Source of the DNA: JBGAQP01 sp044220635
Lineage (GTDB): Bacteria > Pseudomonadota > Gammaproteobacteria > Burkholderiales > Usitatibacteraceae
Reading direction: 5' to 3'
DNA: 64,000 nucleotides
NCBI GenBank assembly: GCA_044220635.1
Contig: JBGAQP010000005.1
Span: 94,944-158,943, forward strand
Shown here: positions 58,372 through 64,000 of the stretch, in pieces
Position numbering within the stretch: the stretch's first letter is position 1
How the letters are laid out: each line of letters opens with the position of its first letter
Position numbers and translations under genes: made by a program
The notes under the pieces: model-generated
Databases searched by the model: none
What the model saw: the letters and a program-made list of their open reading frames with translations, nothing else
What the model was told of the DNA's origin: nothing

Positions 58372-59416
58372 TGGGAAAGTCGTGATCGAAGCCGACCGCC
58401 TGATCTCGGGGTCCCCGGCCTCGCCCCTGGAAGAGGGCGAGGAGCGGGCGCTTCGCCCGCGCCAGCTCGCCGAGTACGTCGGCCAGGCGAGGATCCGCGA
58501 GCAGCTCGCGATCTTCATCGAGGCCGCGCGGGGGCGCAAGGAATCGCTCGACCACGCGCTGCTCTTCGGCCCCCCGGGCCTGGGCAAGACCACGCTCGCC
58601 CACATCATCGCGCGCGAGATGGGCGTGAACCTGCGCCAGACCTCGGGCCCGGTGCTCGAGCGCCCGGGCGACCTCGCGGCGATCCTCACGAACCTCGAGC
58701 CCCACGACGTGCTCTTCATCGACGAGATCCACCGGCTGAGCCCCATCGTCGAGGAGATCCTCTACCCGGCGCTCGAGGACTTCCAGATCGACATCATGAT
58801 CGGCGAGGGGCCCGCGGCGAGGAGCGTGAAGCTCGACCTCCCGCCCTTCACGCTCGTGGGGGCGACCACGCGGGCGGGAATGCTCGCCAACCCGCTTCGC
58901 GACCGCTTCGGCATCGTCGCGCGCCTGGAGTTCTACTCGCCCGAGGAGCTCACGCTCATCGTGACGCGATCGGCGGGGCTGCTCGGGGTGGCGCTCGACG
59001 AGGGCGGATCGCTCGAGATCGCGCGCCGCTCGCGGGGCACGCCGCGCATCGCCAACCGGCTGCTGCGGCGCGTGCGCGACTTCGCCGAGGTGAAGGCGAC
59101 GGGGCGGGTGACCGCCGAGGTCGCCGACGTCGCGCTGCGCATGCTCGACGTGGACGTGATCGGCCTCGACGTGATGGACCGCAAGCTCCTGCTCGCGGTG
59201 ATCGAGCGGTTCGCCGGCGGCCCCGTGGGCGTGGACAACCTCGCCGCGGCCATCGGCGAGGAGCGCGAGACGATCGAGGACGTTCTCGAGCCCTTCCTGA
59301 TCCAGCAAGGCTACCTGCAGCGCACCTCGCGCGGGCGCGTGGCCACGCCCGCCGCCTACCGCCATTTCGGGCTCTCGGCCGCGGCGCCGGAACGCGAGGG
59401 GGACCTCTTCCCGTGA
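58364..59416 (+). CDS. ruvB: Holliday junction branch migration ATPase RuvB
   Basis: A 350-residue AAA+ motor. LRPRQLAEYVGQARIREQL is the family N-terminus; Walker A is GPPGLGKTTLAHIIA; Walker B is VLFIDEIHRLSP; sensor I is VGATTRAGML; the C-terminal winged-helix has GYLQRTSRGRVATPAAYRHFG. GTG 58364 (8-base overlap with ruvA) is the most likely start; GTG 58382 is possible. It overlaps ybgC by four bases. Confidence 0.97.
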   Translation: MADGKVVIEADRLISGSPASPLEEGEERALRPRQLAEYVGQARIREQLAIFIEAARGRKESLDHALLFGPPGLGKTTLAHIIAREMGVNLRQTSGPVLERPGDLAAILTNLEPHDVLFIDEIHRLSPIVEEILYPALEDFQIDIMIGEGPAARSVKLDLPPFTLVGATTRAGMLANPLRDRFGIVARLEFYSPEELTLIVTRSAGLLGVALDEGGSLEIARRSRGTPRIANRLLRRVRDFAEVKATGRVTAEVADVALRMLDVDVIGLDVMDRKLLLAVIERFAGGPVGVDNLAAAIGEERETIEDVLEPFLIQQGYLQRTSRGRVATPAAYRHFGLSAAAPEREGDLFP

Positions 59417-59856
59417 GCCGCGCCGCCGCCCGGCCCGTGATGCAGCCGGAGCTCTTCACCTACTCCTTCCCGGTCCGGGTCTACTTCGAGAACACCGACG
59501 CGGGCGGCGTCGTCTACCACGGCGAGTACCTGAAGTTCCTCGAGCGCGCGCGCACCGAGTGGCTGCGCCACCTCGGCTTCGACCACCAGGGGCTCGCCTC
59601 GAGCTACCGCATCGTGTTCGTGGTCTCGCACCTCACGGCGGATTTCCTGCGCGCCGCGCGCCTCGACGACACGCTGGCGGTGAGCGTGCAGCTCGAGTCC
59701 CTCGGCAAGGTGCGCTGCGTCTTCGCCCAGGAGATCCGGCGCGAGGACGAGGTGCTGGTGAGGGCGCGCGTGACCGTGGCCTGCGTGACGGGCGAGGCCC
59801 TGAAGCCCGTGGAGATCCCCGAGCCCCTGCGCCGGAAGATGGAGGCGGCGACGTGA
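59413..59856 (+). CDS. ybgC: Acyl-CoA thioesterase YbgC
   Basis: A 147-residue hotdog-fold thioesterase of the tol-pal cluster. VRVYFENTDAGGVVYHGEYLKFLERARTEWLR carries the catalytic Asp and the VVYH motif. GTG 59413 overlaps the ruvB stop. In E. coli YbgC interacts with phospholipid synthesis enzymes at the inner membrane. About 103 bases separate it from tolQ; they hold no gene. Confidence 0.96.
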   Translation: MSRAAARPVMQPELFTYSFPVRVYFENTDAGGVVYHGEYLKFLERARTEWLRHLGFDHQGLASSYRIVFVVSHLTADFLRAARLDDTLAVSVQLESLGKVRCVFAQEIRREDEVLVRARVTVACVTGEALKPVEIPEPLRRKMEAAT

Positions 59857-59959
59857 GGCACCGAGCAGGGGTCCCCTCGGGGGATGCGAGCCGGCCGAAT
59901 CGGCGCCAACCGCCGACGCGGGGTCGCGGGAATCGGCACTACGGACCGGAGGCGGCCAC

Positions 59960-60652
59960 GTGATCGTCAGCCACGACCTCACCATCGTCGCGATGGTCAT
60001 GAACGCGAGCATCGTCGTGAAGTTCGTGATGGCGCTGCTCGTGGCCGCCTCGATGCTCTCCTGGACCTACATCTTCCTCAAGCTCTTCGCCATCCGGCGC
60101 GCGCGCCGCCAGGCCGACGAGTTCGAGCGCGAGTTCTGGAGCGGCTCGGACCTCGTGGGGCTCTACCAGCGGGCCGCGGGCGGGCGCTACGCCGCCGCCG
60201 GCATGGAGCGCATCTTCGAGGCCGGCTTCAAGGAGTTCCTCAAGCTCAAGGCGCGCACGGGGGCCGACGTCTCCGCGCTCCTCGAGAGCACGCGCCGGGC
60301 GATGAAGGCGACCTACCAGCGCGAGCTCGACGCGCTCGAGTCGCACCTGTCCTTCCTCGCCACCGTGGGCTCGGTGAGCCCCTACGTCGGCCTCTTCGGC
60401 ACCGTCTGGGGGATCATGAACTCCTTCCGGGGCCTGTCGAGCGTGGCGCAGGCCACCCTCGCGCAGGTGGCCCCGGGGATCGCCGAGGCGCTGATCGCCA
60501 CGGCGATCGGGCTCTTCGCGGCGATCCCCGCGGTGATCGCCTACAACCGCTTCTCGCACGACATCGACCGCCTCGCCGGGCGCTACGAGAGCTTCATGGA
60601 GGAGCTGTCGAACATCCTGCAGCGCCAGGCCCACCAGCCGGAGCGGGCCTGA
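59960..60652 (+). CDS. tolQ: Tol-Pal proton channel protein TolQ
   Basis: A 230-residue inner-membrane protein with three helices: near 15-38, 132-155 and 165-190. TVGSVSPYVGLFGTVWGIMNSF and IAEALIATAIGLFAAIPAVIAYNRF are the MotA/ExbB signatures. The start is GTG 59960 with GGAGGCGG upstream. With TolR it forms the proton-driven motor for TolA. Overlaps tolR by one base (TGATG). Confidence 0.97.
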   Translation: MIVSHDLTIVAMVMNASIVVKFVMALLVAASMLSWTYIFLKLFAIRRARRQADEFEREFWSGSDLVGLYQRAAGGRYAAAGMERIFEAGFKEFLKLKARTGADVSALLESTRRAMKATYQRELDALESHLSFLATVGSVSPYVGLFGTVWGIMNSFRGLSSVAQATLAQVAPGIAEALIATAIGLFAAIPAVIAYNRFSHDIDRLAGRYESFMEELSNILQRQAHQPERA

Positions 60653-61062
60653 TGCGCCGCGCGCGCCGCGCGATGAGCGAGATCAACGTCGTGCCCTACA
60701 TCGACGTGATGCTGGTGCTGCTCATCATCTTCATGGTCGCCGCGCCCCTCATCAATCCCGGCCAGATCGACCTGCCCCAGGTCGGCCAGAAGCTCGACCC
60801 GGCGGTCGCGCCCCTCGAGGTGCGCGTGCGCGCGAGCGGCGAGCTCGCGGTGGTGGACCGGTCGAAGTCGCCCGACGAGCTGCTCGTGCGCCGCGACCGC
60901 CTCGCCGAGATCGTGCGCCGCGCCCAGGCCGCCAACCCCGACCAGGCGGTGGTGATCGCGGGCGACCGCAACGTCCGCTACGAGGAAGTCCTCGCGATCC
61001 TGGACCTGCTGCAGCGCGCCCGCGTGAAGCGCGTGGGCCTGCTCGCGCGGCCGGCCGCCTGA
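60652..61062 (+). CDS. tolR: Tol-Pal protein TolR
   Basis: A 136-residue ExbD/TolR protein with an N-terminal anchor: INVVPYIDVMLVLLIIFMVAAPL, including the essential Asp of the proton path (VPYIDVML). The periplasmic domain continues to LDLLQRARVKRVGLL. Normal length. Coupled to tolQ. Confidence 0.97.
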   Translation: MRRARRAMSEINVVPYIDVMLVLLIIFMVAAPLINPGQIDLPQVGQKLDPAVAPLEVRVRASGELAVVDRSKSPDELLVRRDRLAEIVRRAQAANPDQAVVIAGDRNVRYEEVLAILDLLQRARVKRVGLLARPAA

Positions 61063-61066
61063 AGCC

Positions 61067-61900
61067 GTGGGGCGCGGCCCGGTGAAACGCGAGGCCACGC
61101 CCCCGGCGCTCGAGAAGCGCCGCACGCCCGGGCGCATCCGCGCGATCGTCCTCGCGGTGGCGGTGCACGCCGCCTTCTTCGCGCTGATCATCTTCGGGGT
61201 CACCTGGCAGAACCGGCCGGCGCCGCCGCTCGAGGCGGAGCTCTGGTCGAAGCTGCCGCCAGCCAAGACCACCACGCCGGCGAGGCCCGAGCCCAAGCCC
61301 GAGGTGAAGCCCGAGCCTGCCAAGCCCGAGCCGCCCAAGCCCGAGCCCAAGCCCGAGCCGCCCAAGCCCGAGGTGAAGCCCGAGCCGCCGAAGCCCGATC
61401 CGGCGATCGCGGAGAAGAAGGAGCGCGAGCGGCTCGAGAAGCTGAAGAAGGAGGACGAGGCGAGGAAGCGCAGGGAGCTGGAGGAGGCGAAGAAGAGGAA
61501 GGAGCAGGAGGAGGCCGCGAAGAAGAAGCGCGAGGACGACCGGCGCCGGCAGGAGGAGGAGCGCGCGAAGCGCGAGGCCGAGAAGGCGCGCGAGTCGGCC
61601 GCCGCCGCGCAGCTCGCGGAAATCGACCGCTACCGGATCCGCATCCGGGATAAAATCCGCGGCAAGGCGAACGTGCCCGACACGGTGCAGGGCCGCCCCG
61701 AGGTGCAGGTGCGCATCAGGATCCTGCCCGGCGGGGACGTGCTCGACATCGCGATCGTCCGCTCGAGCGGCAACCGCGTCTACGACGCGGCGATCGAGCG
61801 CGCGATCCGCAGCGCGCAACCCCTGCCGGTGCCGCCGGCGGATTCGGAACTTTTTCCCCAATTCCGGGACCTTATCCTCAATATCGAGCACGACCGCTAG
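61067..61900 (+). CDS. tolA: Cell envelope integrity protein TolA
   Basis: A 277-residue bitopic protein: one TM helix at about 26-45, a Pro/Lys/Glu-rich segment (about 71-110), a charged coiled-coil domain II (about 112-185, KEREERLEKLKKEDEARKRRE type) and a C-terminal TonB-like domain III (VQVRIRILPGGDVLDIAIVRSSGNRVYDAAIERAI). It bridges the TolQR motor to TolB/Pal. Shorter than E. coli TolA (421). Start GTG 61067 or GTG 61082. Confidence 0.95.
   Translation: MGRGPVKREATPPALEKRRTPGRIRAIVLAVAVHAAFFALIIFGVTWQNRPAPPLEAELWSKLPPAKTTTPARPEPKPEVKPEPAKPEPPKPEPKPEPPKPEVKPEPPKPDPAIAEKKERERLEKLKKEDEARKRRELEEAKKRKEQEEAAKKKREDDRRRQEEERAKREAEKARESAAAAQLAEIDRYRIRIRDKIRGKANVPDTVQGRPEVQVRIRILPGGDVLDIAIVRSSGNRVYDAAIERAIRSAQPLPVPPADSELFPQFRDLILNIEHDR
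61270..61407 (+). repeat. Pro-Lys-Pro-Glu coding repeats in tolA
   Basis: Imperfect tandem units of 9-15 bases (CCCGAGCCCAAG, CCCGAGGTGAAG, CCCGAGCCGCCC) encode a PKPE/VKPEP-rich stretch, which should form an extended rod near the membrane. Prone to length variation. Confidence 0.75.
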
Positions 61901-61930
61901 GCCCCGGCCGGCGGCGGACGAACCAACAAG

Positions 61931-63202
61931 ATGAAACGCATCCTCTTCCTCGCCGGGGCCCTCCTTCTGGCCCTCGCCGCCCGGGCCCAGCTCACGATCG
62001 ACATCACCACGAGCGGCGGGCGCCAGATCCCGATCGCCGTGCTGCCGTTCGCGGGCGAGGACGCCCAGCCCCAGAACCCGAGCCCGGTGATCGGCGGGGA
62101 CCTCGCGCGCACGGGCCTGTTCCGCCTCGTGAACACGGTGGGCGTGAGCCCGCTGCCCACGGAGCCCTCGGAAGTGAACTTCGTCGACTGGACGGCGAGG
62201 AGCGCCGAGGCGCTGGTGATCGGCAAGGTGCAGCCCCAGGCCGACGGGCGCGTCGAGGTCCGCTTCCGCCTCTTCGACGTGCAGAAGCAGGCGCAGCTCG
62301 CGAGCTATGCCTACGTGGTCGCGCCGGCGCAGCTGCGGGCCACGGCGCACCGCATCGCCGACGTGATCTACGAGCGCCTCACGGGCGACAAGGGCGTGTT
62401 CTCGACCAAGATCACCTACGTGGTCAAGCGCGGCACGCGCTACGAGCTGCAGGTGTCGGACGCCGACGGCTTCAACGCCCAGGCGGTCCTCGCCTCGAAC
62501 GAGCCGATCATCTCGCCCTCCTGGTCGCCCGACGGCAGCCGCCTCGCCTACGTCTCCTTCGACCAGAAGAAGCCCATCGTGGTCGTGCAGAACCTCGCCC
62601 AGGGGACCACGCGCGTGGTCGCGGCGCACCGCGGCAACAACAGCGCGCCGGCCTGGTCGCCCGACGGCAACCACCTGGCGGTGGCCCTGTCCAAGGACGG
62701 GCTGACGCAGGTCTACCGCATTCCCGCCGCGGGCGGCGAGCCCACGCGGCTCACGGACTCGGCGGCCATCGACACGCAGCCCGCCTTCTCGCCCGACGGC
62801 CAGTGGATCGCGTTCACCTCGGACCGGGGGGGCAGCCCCCAGGTCTACCGCATGCCCGCCGCGGGAGGCGCGCCGCAGCGCCTCACCTTCGAGGGCAGCT
62901 ACAACGTGGGACCGCGCTACAGCCCCGACGGCAAGTCGATCGCCTTCGTGCAGCGCGAGGGCGGTCGCTACCGGATCGCGCTGCTCGAGCTCGCGACCGG
63001 GCAGGTCCAGGTTCTGACCGATGGAACACTCGACGACTCGCCGAGCTTCGCCCCGAACGGTAAGATGATCCTTTACGAAGCCCAGGAGGGCGGCCGCGGG
63101 CAGCTGGCGGCCGTTTCGAGCGACGGGCGCGTGCGCCAGCGGCTGAGCTCCGCCGCGGGCGACGTCCGCGACCCCGCCTGGGGTCCGTTGCCGACTCATT
63201 GA
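61931..63202 (+). CDS. tolB: Tol-Pal protein TolB
   Basis: A 423-residue periplasmic protein. Signal peptide (1-20, ending ARA), N-terminal alpha/beta domain, and a C-terminal six-bladed beta-propeller with WSPDG/FSPDG/YSPDG repeats (SWSPDGSRLAY, AWSPDGNHLAV, AFSPDGQWIAF, RYSPDGKSIAF). It binds Pal and colicin-type ligands through the propeller. Normal length. Confidence 0.97.
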   Translation: MKRILFLAGALLLALAARAQLTIDITTSGGRQIPIAVLPFAGEDAQPQNPSPVIGGDLARTGLFRLVNTVGVSPLPTEPSEVNFVDWTARSAEALVIGKVQPQADGRVEVRFRLFDVQKQAQLASYAYVVAPAQLRATAHRIADVIYERLTGDKGVFSTKITYVVKRGTRYELQVSDADGFNAQAVLASNEPIISPSWSPDGSRLAYVSFDQKKPIVVVQNLAQGTTRVVAAHRGNNSAPAWSPDGNHLAVALSKDGLTQVYRIPAAGGEPTRLTDSAAIDTQPAFSPDGQWIAFTSDRGGSPQVYRMPAAGGAPQRLTFEGSYNVGPRYSPDGKSIAFVQREGGRYRIALLELATGQVQVLTDGTLDDSPSFAPNGKMILYEAQEGGRGQLAAVSSDGRVRQRLSSAAGDVRDPAWGPLPTH

Positions 63203-63265
63203 GCGGGGCGCCCAGACCCCGCAGGATGCGCGCGACCTGTCCATCCAGCACGAAGGAGAATCGAG

Positions 63266-63799
63266 ATGATGAAAGCCGCCCTGACCCTCTCGCTTGCCGG
63301 CCTGCTCGCCGCCTGCGGCAGCCAGGAAGTGAAGCAGGACGTGCCGGTCACCGACCGCACGACGGCAACGCAGCCCTCCGGAACCGCGCCCTCGGGGTCG
63401 ACGACCTCGCCGGCGCCGCAGCCCTCCATCACCGCGAACCCGCTCACGGACCCGTCGAACATCCTCTCGAAGCGAAGCGTCTACTTCGACTTCGACTCCA
63501 ACGTCGTGAAGGACGAGTACAAGGGGCTCATCACGGCCCATTCGAAGTACATGGGCGACAGGAAGGACTCGAAGATCCGCATCGAGGGCAATTGCGACGA
63601 GCGCGGCAGTCGCGAGTACAACCTCGCGCTGGGCCAGCGTCGCGCGGAGGCGGTGAAGAAGGTCATGGGCGTGCTCGGCGTCCAGGGCGGGCGTGTCGAG
63701 ACGATCAGCTTCGGCGAGGAGAAGCCCGCCTCGCCGGGGCACGACGAGGCGGCCTGGTCGCAGAACCGCCGCGCCGACATCAAGTACGCGGGTGAATAG
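63266..63799 (+). CDS. pal: Peptidoglycan-associated lipoprotein Pal
   Basis: A 177-residue outer-membrane lipoprotein. The lipobox LLAAC puts Cys17 at the lipidation site, a Thr/Ser/Pro-rich linker follows to about 65, then the OmpA-like peptidoglycan-binding domain: VYFDFDSNVVKDEY, IEGNCDERGSREYNLALGQRRAEAVK and SFGEEKPASPGHDEAAWSQNRRADI. GGAG precedes ATG 63266; ATG 63269 is an alternative. Confidence 0.97.
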   Translation: MMKAALTLSLAGLLAACGSQEVKQDVPVTDRTTATQPSGTAPSGSTTSPAPQPSITANPLTDPSNILSKRSVYFDFDSNVVKDEYKGLITAHSKYMGDRKDSKIRIEGNCDERGSREYNLALGQRRAEAVKKVMGVLGVQGGRVETISFGEEKPASPGHDEAAWSQNRRADIKYAGE

Positions 63800-63998
63800 G
63801 GCCGTGGCCGCCGCGGCGGGGGCGGACGCGCGGACGCTGGGCTCGTGCCCGTGCCTGGTCGCGTCCATGGGCCCCGTCACCGGGGCGGCGCTGCGCCTGG
63901 CCGGCATCCGCGTGGACGTGGAGCCCGCCACGCCGCGCATGGGCGCCATGTTCCGGCTGCTCGCGGCGCACCTGGCCCACCGCGCCGCCGCGGCGTGA
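63792..63998 (+). CDS. Small frame resembling the C-terminus of uroporphyrinogen-III synthase
   Basis: A 68-codon frame from GTG 63792, overlapping the pal stop by eight bases and ending in TGA at 63996-63998. Its second half (CLVASMGPVTGAALRLAGIRVDVEP, ending MGAMFRLLAAHLA) resembles the last helix-strand unit of HemD-like proteins (VGPVTA..L..G, .MG.LV). The N-terminal three quarters of HemD are absent, so this may be a gene remnant or a chance frame in GC-rich DNA. In enterobacteria the CpoB gene usually follows pal here; it is not seen. Confidence 0.35.
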   Translation: MNRAVAAAAGADARTLGSCPCLVASMGPVTGAALRLAGIRVDVEPATPRMGAMFRLLAAHLAHRAAAA

Positions 63999-64000
63999 GC

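Overview
The window is one stretch of a very GC-rich chromosome with densely packed housekeeping genes and many ATGA/GTGA overlaps. A betaproteobacterium is the best fit: it carries small families I know mainly from that class (DUF3460, DUF3106, DUF3619 next to an ECF-like sigma factor), a monomeric-fold NADP isocitrate dehydrogenase, a DUF4212/VC_2705-type symporter pair, SlmA, ClpS-ClpA and a ruvCAB-ybgC-tolQRAB-pal cluster. I saw no tRNA, rRNA, CRISPR array, insertion sequence or prophage gene. Position-specific GC bias favours one frame per gene, so the very long open frames lying opposite or inside these genes were treated as shadows.

Layout. 1-2.7 kb: end of the isc operon (fdx tail, iscX), an orphan amino-acid-binding protein, and a haem/triple-rhodanese exported protein behind an FNR-type box. 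2.8-6.6 kb: a complete GlrK-QseG-GlrR two-component operon (minus strand) followed by an apparently undescribed sigma-54-dependent small RNA with two paired upstream activator sites; this is the most striking item in the window. 6.7-13.3 kb: DUF3460, serB, mfd, class I fumarase, a UPF0114 membrane protein. 13.4-27.9 kb: a carbon-acid region with an acyl-CoA ligase and CitE-like lyase divergent from acs, then a DUF294/CBS protein, an exonuclease, a CrbS-type transporter-kinase, two response regulators and a DUF4212/sodium symporter pair, which together look like an acetate-switch locus. 27.9-31.1 kb: lptG, an RDD protein and the DUF3106/DUF3619/sigma-factor set. 31.3-38.3 kb: ilvIHC, psd, a pssA fused to ankyrin repeats, and leuA preceded by a leucine-rich leader peptide whose transcript may start at its own ATG. 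38.3-46.2 kb: mixed genes (HhH protein, aldo-keto reductase, bactofilin, purB, GST, mnmA, rluE, icd, cspA). 46.5-51.6 kb: clpSA behind a heat-shock-like promoter, then a flavocytochrome c sulfide dehydrogenase pair and a dihaem cytochrome. 51.9-55.9 kb: an unassigned ATP-grasp ligase, rimJ, slmA and a HerA-like ATPase. 56-64 kb: yebC, an acetyltransferase, ruvCAB, ybgC and the tol-pal operon, ending in a small frame resembling the tail of uroporphyrinogen-III synthase.

How the parts work together. The organism appears to be a respiring heterotroph that scavenges acetate or similar small acids (symporter, Acs, CrbSR-type control), can oxidise sulfide in the periplasm (FccAB-like proteins plus c-type cytochromes) and makes its own branched-chain amino acids. 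Envelope functions are heavily represented: LptG, Psd, PssA, Tol-Pal and the GlrKR pathway. All functional calls are by motif recognition and recalled family similarity; no database search was run.
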